Source: an uncultured Caulobacter sp. (GTDB taxonomy: Bacteria; Pseudomonadota; Alphaproteobacteria; Caulobacterales; Caulobacteraceae). From it: a stretch of DNA of 64,000 bases. Location of the stretch: positions 20,849-84,848 of the forward strand of contig CALALX010000103.1 in assembly GCA_937925635.1 (NCBI GenBank), in the 5' to 3' direction. Below are positions 16,664 through 25,032 of this stretch, piece by piece. The notes under the pieces are model-generated. The model was not told the origin of the DNA and did no database searches. It was given only the letters and a program-made list of their open reading frames with translations. The translations under genes and the position numbers were made by a program. Each line of letters opens with the position of its first letter. The first letter of the stretch is position 1.

Positions 16664-16748
16664 GCTCACCCCCGCGAAGGCGGGGGCCCAAGCCGAGGTG
16701 GAGACGTCCACGGCCCGCTTGGGTCCCCGCCTGCGCGGGGACACTCGG
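16664..16748. repeat. inverted repeat pair, diverged copy of the 14709-14835 family
   Basis: Left unit CTCACCCCCGCGAAGGCGGG followed by GGCCCAAGC; right unit GCTTGGGTCCCCGCCTGCGC followed by GGGGACAC. Design and bases mirror the pair at 14709-14835 (CTCAxCCxCGCG...CGxGGxCCCAxG). It fills most of the gap between sdaA and the M28 peptidase gene. Confidence 0.7.
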
Positions 16749-16758
16749 ATGTACTTCG

Positions 16759-18438
16759 CTACGGCTTTCGCTCCGCCTTGCTGGCGTCGCGAATGGCCTT
16801 GAACTCGACGCCCTCGCCCCACTCGGGCCACTGCGTCGAGTTGGCCAGATCGCGGCCTAGCGTGAACAGCAGCTCGACATCGGTGGCCATGCCGGTCAGC
16901 GGCCAGCTGGGATCGAAGTTGTCCGCCTGCTGATGGTAGCGATCCTTGCGATAGGCCTCGGCCAGCGCCTTGCCGGCCTCGACGCCGCCGTCGACCTGAT
17001 CCTGGCCGCCGCCGAATGAGATGGCCGGCACGCCGCGCTTGGCCATCGAGAAGTGGTCCGAGCGGAAGAAGTAGCCGGCGTAGGTGTTGGGGTCGGGGGT
17101 GTAGGCGCGGCCGCGCTTGCCGGCCTCGGCGATCAGCATGTCCAGCAGCTCGAGCTTCGTGCTGCCCGAGATGGTGAAATCCTTGGTCGGACCAAACACG
17201 TTCATGCCGTCCGCGTTCAGGACGCCGGCGGTGGTGGCCAGCGGATAGAGCGGATTGGCGGCGTAGTATTCCGAGCCGAGCAGGCCCTTCTCCTCGGCCG
17301 TCACCCACAGGAAGGCGATCGAACGGTCGGCCGGTCCGGCGGCCTTCTGCAGGCGAGCCAGCTCCAGCAGGCCGGCCGTACCCGTCGCATTGTCGATGGC
17401 GCCGTTGTAGATCGTGTCGCCCGTCGCGTCGGCCGGACCCATGCCGATGTGGTCCCAGTGGGCCGTGTACATCACCGTCTCGTTCGGCCGCGCCTTGCCC
17501 GGCAGCAGGGCGACGACGTTCTTGCTGACGATGACCTCATGCTTGACCCGATAGTCGGCCGACAGGGTCACGCCGGTCAGTTCGGCCGGCTTGAAGGCGC
17601 GGGTGCGGGCGGCGGCCTTCTGGGCCTCGAAATCCAGGCCCGCGGCCTTGAACAGCTCGACGGCCAGATCGCGCTGCATCCAGCCCTCGACGGTGGGGTG
17701 ATCCTTCGTCGGGTCCTTGCGGACGATGTCGAACATCTCATTGGTGTTGGAGTTCTTGACCGTCGGCCAGCCGTAGGAGGCGGGCGCGGTCTCGTGGACG
17801 ATGATCAGGCCCAGGGCGCCCCGGCGCGCGGCCTCCTCATACTTGTAGGTCCAGCGGCCATAGTAGGTCATGGCCTTGCCGCCGAAGTCGCCCCCTTCTC
17901 CGTCAAGAATGGGGCCCTCGAAGTCGGGGTCGTTGATCAGGACGACGGCGATCTTGCCCTTCAGGTCGACGCCCTTGAAATCGTCCCAGTTCCGCTCCGG
18001 CGCGGTGACGCCGTAGCCGACGAACACCAGCGGCGCGTTGGCGAAAGTGACCTGGTCGACATTGGTCATCGCCGCGCGGATGGCCAGGTCATCGCCCTGC
18101 GACAGCGGACGGGCCACGCCGTTGACGGTGGCGGTCAGGGTCGGCTTGCCGACGATCTCATAGCGGCTCAGCGGCACATCCTGGGTCCAGACGCGCTGGC
18201 CGTCCTTCAGGTCGCCGCCGGGCTGCAGGCCGATCGCCTTCAGCTGCTCGACCAGATAGGCGACGGTCTTCTCCTCGCCGGCGCTGTTGGGCGCGCGCCC
18301 CTCGAACGCGTCGGAGGAGAGAACGCGGATGTCCTCGCGCATGCGGGCGGTCTCGGCCTTGGGCGCGGGGGCCGTGGCGGCGAGACTGACCAGCGGAATG
18401 GCGCAGGCCGCGATCGCGGCGAGCAGGAACTTTTTCAT
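16759..18438 (-). CDS. secreted M28-family zinc aminopeptidase with PA insert
   Basis: 559 residues with an N-terminal signal peptide (MKKFLLAAIAACAIPLVSLA). A protease-associated domain is inserted around residues 130-270 (FVGYGVTAPERNWDDFKGVD, GALGLIIVHE). The M28 catalytic domain follows with the dizinc motifs AHWDHIG, IDNATGTAGLLE, VTAEEKGLLGSEYY and LNADGMN, and the late His in RYHQQADNFD. The expected role is periplasmic or outer-membrane-side peptide degradation. The ATG at 18438 gives a proper signal peptide. It is followed by sdaA in the same direction, though the repeat between makes an operon unlikely. Confidence 0.93.
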   Translation of the reverse strand: MKKFLLAAIAACAIPLVSLAATAPAPKAETARMREDIRVLSSDAFEGRAPNSAGEEKTVAYLVEQLKAIGLQPGGDLKDGQRVWTQDVPLSRYEIVGKPTLTATVNGVARPLSQGDDLAIRAAMTNVDQVTFANAPLVFVGYGVTAPERNWDDFKGVDLKGKIAVVLINDPDFEGPILDGEGGDFGGKAMTYYGRWTYKYEEAARRGALGLIIVHETAPASYGWPTVKNSNTNEMFDIVRKDPTKDHPTVEGWMQRDLAVELFKAAGLDFEAQKAAARTRAFKPAELTGVTLSADYRVKHEVIVSKNVVALLPGKARPNETVMYTAHWDHIGMGPADATGDTIYNGAIDNATGTAGLLELARLQKAAGPADRSIAFLWVTAEEKGLLGSEYYAANPLYPLATTAGVLNADGMNVFGPTKDFTISGSTKLELLDMLIAEAGKRGRAYTPDPNTYAGYFFRSDHFSMAKRGVPAISFGGGQDQVDGGVEAGKALAEAYRKDRYHQQADNFDPSWPLTGMATDVELLFTLGRDLANSTQWPEWGEGVEFKAIRDASKAERKP

Positions 18439-18513
18439 GGAACGACGCTCTTCCCAGGCAACGATTTTGCGCGGGACCCTATCGCCGGGAAAGCCTGTTC
18501 GCCAAGCGTCGAT

Positions 18514-19245
18514 TCAGAGGATCAAACCGCCGTCCACGACGATCGTCTGCCCCGTGATGTAGCTGGCCAGCGGCGAGGCCAGGAACAGCACCGCCCCGGC
18601 CATGTCCTCCGGTGTGCCCAGCCGGTGCATCGGGATGCCGCGCAAGGCGCCGGCCAGCCGGGCGGGGTGCTCGGTGGTGACCTTGGTCAGCTTGGTGTCG
18701 ACCAGGCCGGGGGCGAGGCAGTTCACCCGCACGCCGTCGCCGGCCCAGGCCTGGCCGAGCGTCCGCGTCAGGGCGACGACGCCGGCCTTGGACGCGTTGT
18801 AGGCCGGATTGCCTCGGGTGGCGTGGAAGGCCGAGGTGGAGCTGACCGTCACGATGTTGCCGCCCGACGCCTTGAGGTCCTCGAAGAACCGCATCGCGCA
18901 GGCCATCATGCTGTCGAGGTTGGTCGCGACCACCTTGCGGAAGCCGTCCATCTCGAACTCGCCCTTGCGGTAGATCACCGTGCCCTGGGCCAGCACCAGC
19001 ACGTCCAGCCCGTCGAACGGCGCGGGGGCGTTGGCGACCTGGTCGGGATCGGAGACGTCGACCCGCGCGAAGTCGAGACCCGAAAGGTCCGAGCCGTCCT
19101 CGGCCCTGTAGTCGACCTTGTCGCGGGTGCCCCAGACGGCGACCGTCGCGCCGCGCAGGCGGAAGCCATGGGCAATGCCGTTGCCGATTCCGCTGCTGCC
19201 GCCGACGACCAGCACGCGCTTGCCGGTGAAATCCAGGTCGTTCAT
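18514..19245 (-). CDS. SDR-family NAD(P)-dependent oxidoreductase
   Basis: Classical SDR of 243 residues. The cofactor motif is VVGGSSGIGNG, and the catalytic Ser (IVTVSSTSAFH) and YNASK (YxxxK) are all present, followed by VNCLAPGLVDT and a C-terminal TGQTIVVDGG. Substrate unknown. The GGGAGGACGCG-ATG ribosome-binding site fixes the start at 19245; longer open frame upstream is a shadow of the divergent GST gene. The two genes share a 69-bp promoter region with a perfect 7-bp-arm palindrome, so they are probably co-regulated. Confidence 0.92.
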   Translation of the reverse strand: MNDLDFTGKRVLVVGGSSGIGNGIAHGFRLRGATVAVWGTRDKVDYRAEDGSDLSGLDFARVDVSDPDQVANAPAPFDGLDVLVLAQGTVIYRKGEFEMDGFRKVVATNLDSMMACAMRFFEDLKASGGNIVTVSSTSAFHATRGNPAYNASKAGVVALTRTLGQAWAGDGVRVNCLAPGLVDTKLTKVTTEHPARLAGALRGIPMHRLGTPEDMAGAVLFLASPLASYITGQTIVVDGGLIL

Positions 19246-19274
19246 CGCGTCCTCCCTTTCGCTCGCTCCCGAAA

Positions 19275-19293
19275 TTGGCATTATGTATGCCAA
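19275..19293. promoter_or_regulatory. palindromic operator TTGGCATTATGTATGCCAA
   Basis: Perfect TTGGCAT/ATGCCAA arms around a 5-nt centre, midway in the 69-bp gap between the divergent SDR and GST genes (30 bp from the SDR start, 22 bp from the GST start). Form and size fit a dimeric TetR- or GntR-type repressor; no regulator gene is adjacent. Confidence 0.6.
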
Positions 19294-19314
19294 AACGACT
19301 CCGGGGAGGGAGCC

Positions 19315-20313
19315 ATGTATCGTCTCTATGGGGGCCTGGGTTCGCCCTATTCGATGAAGATGCGGGCGCTGATGCGCTACCGGCGCCTGCCTCACGTCTG
19401 GGTTAGCATGGGTGACCCGGCGACAGCGCAATCCCTGTTTTCGAAGGTCAAGGCGCCGGTCATTCCGATCCTGGAATTCCCGGACGGCTCGGTGATGAAC
19501 GACTCCACGCCGCTGGTGTACGAGCTTGAGCGCCGCCATGCGGAGCGATCGGTGGTCCCCGCCGACCCTGGCCAGGCCTTCCTCGCCTATCTGCTTGAGG
19601 ACATGGCCGACGAGTGGGGCACCAAGTTGATGTTCCACTACCGCTGGTTCCGCGAGCGGGACCAGAAGCAGATGAGCGAGTGGCTGGCCTTCGACCGCCT
19701 GCGCGGCAAGGGTCGAAGCGCGGTCGAGGCCGCCGCCGCCGCCTTCCGCGACCGGCAGGTCGGCCGCATGGCCCTGGTCGGCTGCACGCCCCAGAACGCC
19801 CCGGTCATCGAGGGGACGGCCGAGCGCATCTTCGCCCTGCTGAACCAACACGCGCTCGACGGGACGTACCTGTTCGGCTCGAGGCCCTCGCTGGCCGACT
19901 TCGCCTGGATGGGGCAGCTTTCGCAGCTGGCCGTGGACCCCACGCCCTACGACCTGATGCGCGAGACGGCGCCCTACCTGATGCGGTGGCTGGCGATCCT
20001 CGACGACGTCTCGGGGCTCGACGGCGACTGGGCCGACCCGAACGCGCCGCTCACGCCGGCGGCGGAGGGTCTGCTGGCCCTGGCCGGCGAGGTCTATTTC
20101 CCCTTCCTGATCGCCAACGCCGAGGCGGCGGCGAAGGGGGCGGAGACCTTCGAGGTCGAGCTGTTGCGCCGCACCTATTCGCAAGGTGTCTTCAAGTATC
20201 AGGTCAAATGCCTGCAGCAGCTTCGCGAGGCGTTCGCCGCGCTTCCGACTGACGCAAAGGCGCGGGTGACGCCCGTGCTGGAGAAGGCGGGGTGTCTAGG
20301 GGCGCTCCGATAA
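19315..20313 (+). CDS. glutathione S-transferase-family protein
   Basis: 332 residues. An N-terminal thioredoxin-like GST domain (LYGGLGSPYSMKMRALMRYR ... VIPILEFPDGSVMNDSTPLV, residues 1-80) is followed by an all-helical C-terminal domain with the N-capping-like SLADFAWMG motif. It is longer than a classical GST (about 210) because of a C-terminal extension beyond residue 230. Function may be detoxification or an unknown thiol reaction. Start ATG 19315 is preceded by GGGGAGGGAG. It is divergent from the SDR gene with a shared palindromic operator, suggesting the two act on related substrates. Confidence 0.88.
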   Translation: MYRLYGGLGSPYSMKMRALMRYRRLPHVWVSMGDPATAQSLFSKVKAPVIPILEFPDGSVMNDSTPLVYELERRHAERSVVPADPGQAFLAYLLEDMADEWGTKLMFHYRWFRERDQKQMSEWLAFDRLRGKGRSAVEAAAAAFRDRQVGRMALVGCTPQNAPVIEGTAERIFALLNQHALDGTYLFGSRPSLADFAWMGQLSQLAVDPTPYDLMRETAPYLMRWLAILDDVSGLDGDWADPNAPLTPAAEGLLALAGEVYFPFLIANAEAAAKGAETFEVELLRRTYSQGVFKYQVKCLQQLREAFAALPTDAKARVTPVLEKAGCLGALR

Positions 20314-20359
20314 CCGCCCTCGCACGCCGCGAGGACCCATGCGGGGTGAGTCGGCAGCT

Positions 20360-20475
20360 TCGTTGCGTCCTTCGACACGCCGCTTCGCGGCTGCCCAGGA
20401 TGACAAAGAAGGAAGGCCTACAATCCCAGTCATGCTGAGCGGCGTCCGCAGGACGCGTGTCGAAGCACGCGCGGC
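20360..20475. repeat. intergenic inverted repeat, TTCGACACGC family, copy 2
   Basis: Left half TCCTTCGACACGCCGC..GGCTGCCCAGGATGAC; right half CAGTCATGCTGAGCGGCGTC..GACGCGTGTCGAAGCACGC. Same family and inverted arrangement as 8840-8945. It lies in the gap between the convergent GST and D-threonine-aldolase-like genes. The other bases of that gap show nothing further. Confidence 0.7.
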
Positions 20476-20535
20476 CAAGGCGGTGTTCATGGGTCCTCGC
20501 GACGGGCGCGAGGATGACGGAACAGGGGAGAGGCC

Positions 20536-21705
20536 CTAACTCACCCTTCTTCCATCCACCGCCCAGCGCTCCCAGGTCCCGTCCTCGGCGACCACGTGCA
20601 GGGCGTCATAGAGGTTGATGGTCGGGTCGATATGGCCCGGCTGCAGCCAGACGATGTCGCCGGCCTTCGGCGCGTCGGCGGGCCAGGACGCGGACGCGTC
20701 GGCGTCCAGGGCGTTCACCGCGTCGACGAAGTTGCCGCCCTTCAGCGCCGCCATGGCGGACGGATGCAGGATCATGCCGTGCTCGTCGCCCATCGGCCGC
20801 CACAGCGAGCCCCTGGCCGCGCCCGCCGCGACGCGAGCCGGCGGGCCGTCGACGGAGTTGGCCTTGAAGCCGACGTCTACCACCACGTGACTCTTGTGCA
20901 CGGCGCTGATCACGCTGGCCGCGATGAACAACGACTGCTCGAACGGCCAGCCGCCCTCCGGCGCGCCGCAGTCCTCGTACTCGACGTCCATGAAGGCGTA
21001 GGAGCCGGCCTGCAGTTCGGTGAAGATTCCGCTCGCCAGGTCATAGCTGTGCGTGCCGGTGCCGCCGCCGGTGACCACGGCCGGGGCCAGGTTGGCGGCG
21101 GTCAGGTCGGCGACCACTCCGGCCACCATGCCCAGGACACCGTCGTCGCCGGCCCGGCGTCCCGCCACGTCGGCGATGTGCTGAAGATGGCCGGCGTAGG
21201 CTTGGATCCCCGCGTAGTTCAGGCCCTCTGTTGCGGCGGCCATGCCGGCCAGTTCGACCGCGCGCGCGGGATGGCAGCCGGTGCGGTGCGTGCCGGGATC
21301 GATGTCGATCACGCAGTCCAGCGTCACGCCGGCCGCGCGGGCCGCGGCGCCCAGACGCCCGATCTGGATCTCATCATCGACGGTCGCGCCGACCCTCGCG
21401 CCACCCTTGGCGAGATCCGCAAGGCGCGCCGAACCCCAGGCCGGATGCGGCGCGGTGACCAGCACGTCGAGCACGCCGCCGCGGACGAAGGCCTCGGCCT
21501 CGCCCACCGTCTGCGCGCAGAGGCCGACCGCGCCCCGTTCGACCTGCAGCCGCCCGAGGGTCGAGCATTTGTGGGTCTTGCCGTGGGCGCGCAGCCGCAC
21601 GCCGGCGGCGCGACAGAGCCCCTGCATGGTCGTCAGGTTCCGCTCGAGGACGGCGCGACGGACCATCAAAAGCGGCGTCTGTCGCGGAACGAAGCCGTCG
21701 ATCAT
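20536..21705 (-). CDS. D-threonine aldolase-like PLP enzyme (fold type III)
   Basis: 389-residue enzyme with an alanine-racemase-like barrel and C-terminal beta domain. The PLP lysine is Lys43 in LRAHGKTHKC. The divalent-metal pair is His358-x-Asp360 (QPGHIDPTINLYD). Characterised D-threonine aldolases use HxD, while D-serine and D-threo-3-hydroxyaspartate dehydratases use HxC, so an aldolase is the better guess. Beta-hydroxyaspartate aldolase (BhcC) belongs to the same family and is a real alternative. It lies 2 nt downstream of a threonine-dehydratase-family gene. Confidence 0.85.
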   Translation of the reverse strand: MIDGFVPRQTPLLMVRRAVLERNLTTMQGLCRAAGVRLRAHGKTHKCSTLGRLQVERGAVGLCAQTVGEAEAFVRGGVLDVLVTAPHPAWGSARLADLAKGGARVGATVDDEIQIGRLGAAARAAGVTLDCVIDIDPGTHRTGCHPARAVELAGMAAATEGLNYAGIQAYAGHLQHIADVAGRRAGDDGVLGMVAGVVADLTAANLAPAVVTGGGTGTHSYDLASGIFTELQAGSYAFMDVEYEDCGAPEGGWPFEQSLFIAASVISAVHKSHVVVDVGFKANSVDGPPARVAAGAARGSLWRPMGDEHGMILHPSAMAALKGGNFVDAVNALDADASASWPADAPKAGDIVWLQPGHIDPTINLYDALHVVAEDGTWERWAVDGRRVS

Positions 21706-21707
21706 GC

Positions 21708-22688
21708 TCAGAGCTCCCCAGCCAGAATGCGCGAAAACAGGGTGGGATCGACGTTGCCCCCGGACAGCACGACCCCGACCGTGACGTCCTCGACGTCGAC
21801 CACGCCCGACAGCAGCGCCGCCAGCCCGACCACGCCGCCCGGCTCCACGACCAGCTTCAGGGTCGTGTAGGCGTAACGGATGGCCTCGGCGACATCGGCG
21901 TCGCTGACGGTGGCGATGCCGTCGACGTTGGCGCGGTTGATCGGAAAGGTGATGGCGCCGGGCGAGGGTGACTGCAGGGCGTCGCAGATGCCGCGCGCGG
22001 CGGGGTCGATGGTCTCGCGCCGGCCGCTGTCGAAGGAGCGGCGCGTGTCGTCGAAGGCCTCCGGCTCGACGCCGAGAATCGCGGTGCGGGGCGACAGCTT
22101 GCGGACGGCGGTGGAGACTCCCGCCAGCAGGCCGCCGCCGCCCACCGGCGTCAGCACCACGTCCAGCGTCGCGCCGATCTCCTCGGCCTGCCGCACAAGC
22201 TCGAGCCCGACCGTGCCCTGGCCGGCGATGACGCCGGCGTCATCGAACGGCCAGACAATGGTCATGCCCCGCTCCTCGGAGATCCGGTTGGTGATGGCCT
22301 CCCGATCCTCGCTGTAGCGGTCGTAGTGGATGACCTCGGCCCCGTACGCGCGGGTGTTGGCGACCTTCATGGCGGGGGCGTCGGCGGGCATGACGATCAC
22401 CGCCGGCGCGCCCAGCATCCGGGCGGCCAGCGCCACGCCCTGGGCGTGGTTGCCGGACGAGCAGGCCACCACGCCGCGGGCGCGGGCTTCGACGGACATC
22501 TGTTGGATCCGGTTCATCGCCCCGCGGAACTTGAAGGCTCCGCCGCGCTGCAGCGTCTCGGGTTTGAGCAGGACGCGGGCGCCGAGCTCGGCGTTCAAGG
22601 CCGGACTTTCGATCAGCGGCGTCCTGACGGCCAGGCCCTCAAGACGGCCGGCGGCGGCTTCGATGTCGGCGAAGGTCACGGTGCTCAT
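21708..22688 (-). CDS. threonine/serine dehydratase-family PLP enzyme
   Basis: 326-residue fold-type II PLP enzyme, catabolic-type threonine dehydratase without the C-terminal ACT domain of IlvA. PLP lysine is Lys53 (RGGAFKFRGA); the phosphate-binding glycine loop is VGGGGLLAGV; the SSGNHAQG substrate loop is present. Possible reactions: L-threonine/serine deamination, serine racemisation, or beta-hydroxyaspartate dehydration (BhcB). The order dehydratase then aldolase is the same as bhcB-bhcC of the beta-hydroxyaspartate cycle, but no aminotransferase (bhcA) or iminosuccinate reductase (bhcD) is nearby. It is divergent from an M20 amidohydrolase. Confidence 0.9.
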   Translation of the reverse strand: MSTVTFADIEAAAGRLEGLAVRTPLIESPALNAELGARVLLKPETLQRGGAFKFRGAMNRIQQMSVEARARGVVACSSGNHAQGVALAARMLGAPAVIVMPADAPAMKVANTRAYGAEVIHYDRYSEDREAITNRISEERGMTIVWPFDDAGVIAGQGTVGLELVRQAEEIGATLDVVLTPVGGGGLLAGVSTAVRKLSPRTAILGVEPEAFDDTRRSFDSGRRETIDPAARGICDALQSPSPGAITFPINRANVDGIATVSDADVAEAIRYAYTTLKLVVEPGGVVGLAALLSGVVDVEDVTVGVVLSGGNVDPTLFSRILAGEL

Positions 22689-22753
22689 GTCCCCCTCCTA
22701 GACCGGGCTCGCGAAAAGCGCGACGGTGCGATGATCACATCCGGAGTCCGTTT

Positions 22754-23974
22754 ATGAACGCCCTGACCATCGACCGCGACGGCTGGACCGCCGCCGGCGA
22801 CAGCCTGCTCCATGACGCCATCGAACTGCGCCGCGCGATCCACATGGAGCCGGAGCTGGGGCTGCATCTGCCGAAGACGACGGAGAAGGTGCTCAAGGCG
22901 CTGGAGGGGCTGCCGCTCGAAATCCGCCAGGGACCGTCGACGACCGGGGTGCTGGCCATCCTGCGCGGTTCGCCGAACGGTCGCACCGTCCTGCTGCGCG
23001 GCGACATGGACGCGCTGCCGCTGACCGAGGACACCGGGCTGGAGTTCACCTCCCGCACCGCCGGCGCGATGCACGCCTGCGGCCACGACACGCACGTCGC
23101 CATGCTGGCCGGCGCCGCCCGCGCCCTCTGCGCCAAGCGGGATCAGCTCAATGGCACGGTGATGTTCATGTTCCAGCCGGGCGAGGAGGGCCATCACGGG
23201 GCCCGGTTCATGCTCGATGACGGCCTGATCGATCCGATCCCCGACGCCGCCTTCGCCCTGCACATCTCGCCCACCATGCCGACGGGCGTGTTCGCGGGGC
23301 GGGCGGGGGCCCTGCTGGCTTCCTCGGACGTCATCGAGATCCGGGTCGCCGGCGCCGGCGGCCACGCCTCGATGCCGCACGACGCCGTCGACCCGATCCC
23401 GGTGGCCTGCGAGATCGTCACGGCCATGCAAGCCATGGTGACCCGGACCATTTCCGTTTTCGATCCGGCGGTGATCACCATCGCCAACGTCGTGGCCGGC
23501 ACGACCAACAACATCATCCCCGAGGACGCCTACCTGAAGGGCACGCTGCGCACCCTGTCCGAGCGCACGCGCGAGCTGGCCCATGCGGGCATCCGCCGCG
23601 TCGCCGAGCACGTCGCGGCCGCCCACGGCTGCACGGCCGAGGTCAACATCATCAAGGGCTTCCCGGTGACCGTCTGCACGCCCAAGGAGGTCGAGCTGGC
23701 CGAACAGACCGCCAAGGCCCTCTACGGCGAGGGCGCCTGGATGACCATGCAGCATCCGATGATGGGGGCGGAGGACTTCTCCTACGTGCTGCAGAAGGCC
23801 CCCGGGCTGATGGCCTTCCTCGGCGCCGCCCCGGTCGGCGTCGGCGGCGACTATCGCGCCTGCTGCGCGCTGCACTCCAACCGCATGACCCTGGACGAGC
23901 AGGTCATGGCGCGGGGCATCGCCATGCACTGCGCCTACGCCGAGGCCGTTCTGTCCGGCGCGCTGAGCGAGTGA
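22754..23974 (+). CDS. M20-family amidohydrolase (hippurate/N-acyl-amino-acid hydrolase type)
   Basis: 406 residues of the M20D subfamily. Metal-binding motifs are visible: LRGDMDALPLTE, HACGHDTHVAMLAGAA, FQPGEEGHHGA and, near the C-terminus, MMGAEDFSYVLQKAPG. A dimerisation (lid) domain occupies about residues 190-300 (AGAGGHASMPHDAVDPI). No signal peptide, so cytoplasmic; it releases an amino acid from an N-acyl or N-aroyl conjugate. ATG 22754 has CCGGAG 8 nt upstream. It is divergent from the dehydratase/aldolase pair, which would fit a small amino-acid catabolic region. Confidence 0.9.
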   Translation: MNALTIDRDGWTAAGDSLLHDAIELRRAIHMEPELGLHLPKTTEKVLKALEGLPLEIRQGPSTTGVLAILRGSPNGRTVLLRGDMDALPLTEDTGLEFTSRTAGAMHACGHDTHVAMLAGAARALCAKRDQLNGTVMFMFQPGEEGHHGARFMLDDGLIDPIPDAAFALHISPTMPTGVFAGRAGALLASSDVIEIRVAGAGGHASMPHDAVDPIPVACEIVTAMQAMVTRTISVFDPAVITIANVVAGTTNNIIPEDAYLKGTLRTLSERTRELAHAGIRRVAEHVAAAHGCTAEVNIIKGFPVTVCTPKEVELAEQTAKALYGEGAWMTMQHPMMGAEDFSYVLQKAPGLMAFLGAAPVGVGGDYRACCALHSNRMTLDEQVMARGIAMHCAYAEAVLSGALSE

Positions 23975-23999
23975 ACGGGGTGCGGCGGGGAACGAGCGC

Positions 24000-24779
24000 C
24001 TAGGTCGGCCGAGCCGGCACGCCGAAGCCATGCCTGCGGAACACCGCCCTCGCCCGCGGCCCTTGCAGCCAGCCGAGCAGGCCGACGGCGGCGGCGGAAT
24101 TGCGCGAGGCGGCGACGATCGCGCCCGGATAGACGATCGGGGGATGGCTGGAGGCCGGGAAGGTCCCGACCACCCGCACCCTCGGCTCGGCCCTGGCGTC
24201 GGTCGCATAGACGACGCCCAGCGGGGCCTCGCCGCGTGCGACGTAGGCCAGGGCGGTGCGCACATTCTCGGTCGGCAGCAGGCGCGGCTCGATCGACGAC
24301 CAGACGCCCAGGCTGGTCAACGCCGCCCGGGCATAGCGGCCGGCCGGCACGGCGCGCGTGTCGGCGACCGCCAGCCGTCCGCCGCCCAGCGCCCTGGCCA
24401 GCGGCATGCCCTTGCCGATCGCCAACCTGGTCTTCGCGCCGGCCGGGGCGATCAGCACCAGGCTGTTGGACAGCAGGTTGCGGCGCGTGGCCGGCGCGAC
24501 CAGCCGGCGCTCGGCCAGCCAGTTCATCCACTCCTGATCGGCTGACAGGAACAGGTCGGCCGGAGCGCCCTGGGAGATTTGGCGCGCCATGGTCGAGGAG
24601 GCCCCGAAACTGAAGCGCGCGCGCGCGCCCGAACCGGCGCTCCACAGGCGAACGGCTTCGGTCAGCGACTCCTGCAGCGAGGCCGCCGCGAACACCGTGA
24701 CGGGGCCGCCGGCCGCCCAGCCTCGGGTCGAGACCGCGAGCGCGCCGGCGCCCAGGACGAGCCCTCGCCTGCCGAGCAT
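24000..24779 (-). CDS. modA: molybdate ABC transporter substrate-binding protein (ModA type)
   Basis: 259-residue periplasmic binding protein. The signal sequence starts MLGRRGLVLGAGALAVSTRG (an RR pair hints at Tat export, weakly). The mature part has the ModA signature VTVFAAASLQESL, FSFGASSTMARQI, GAPADLFLSAD, SNSLVLIAP and LGVVYATDA. It captures molybdate or tungstate for import. Start 24779 is fixed by GGAGGAGG five nt upstream; longer frame is spurious. No modB or modC gene is adjacent on either side, so the permease must lie elsewhere or the protein is an orphan. Confidence 0.9.
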   Translation of the reverse strand: MLGRRGLVLGAGALAVSTRGWAAGGPVTVFAAASLQESLTEAVRLWSAGSGARARFSFGASSTMARQISQGAPADLFLSADQEWMNWLAERRLVAPATRRNLLSNSLVLIAPAGAKTRLAIGKGMPLARALGGGRLAVADTRAVPAGRYARAALTSLGVWSSIEPRLLPTENVRTALAYVARGEAPLGVVYATDARAEPRVRVVGTFPASSHPPIVYPGAIVAASRNSAAAVGLLGWLQGPRARAVFRRHGFGVPARPT

Positions 24780-24857
24780 CCGAACCTCCTCCATCGCTGG
24801 CGCGGCGCTTGCGGCCGTCCGTCTCCATTGAACCGAAACGGCACAAGGGAGAAGGCC

Positions 24858-24962
24858 ATGCGTTCGCCAAACGGTCCGCTTTTCAAACGCTACGAGATCA
24901 TCGCCATTGTCGCGTTCGTGACACTCGCCGCCGGTCTGGCGGCCCTCAAGCTGGTCTACTGA
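24858..24962 (+). CDS. 34-residue single-span membrane protein
   Basis: ATG 24858 is preceded by GGGAGAAGG; the product has a short basic N-terminus (RSPNGPLFKRYE) and one hydrophobic helix (IIAIVAFVTLAAGLAALKLV) ending three residues before the stop. No family recognised. It sits in the gap between divergent modA and the AsmA gene, 70 bp upstream of the latter. Codon use and the RBS look genuine, but conservation is untested. Confidence 0.55.
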   Translation: MRSPNGPLFKRYEIIAIVAFVTLAAGLAALKLVY

Positions 24963-25032
24963 CGCCAGGGTCGGCGCGGAACGCATCCGCGCCGACGGCG
25001 CTTATCGACCCTGGGGCGGGCCGGAGACGCGC

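Noticed and set aside
17053..19314. 5' part of a 1086-codon frame that ends as the GST protein
   Set aside because: The first 754 codons are antisense to the M28 peptidase and SDR genes; the real start with RBS is at 19315.
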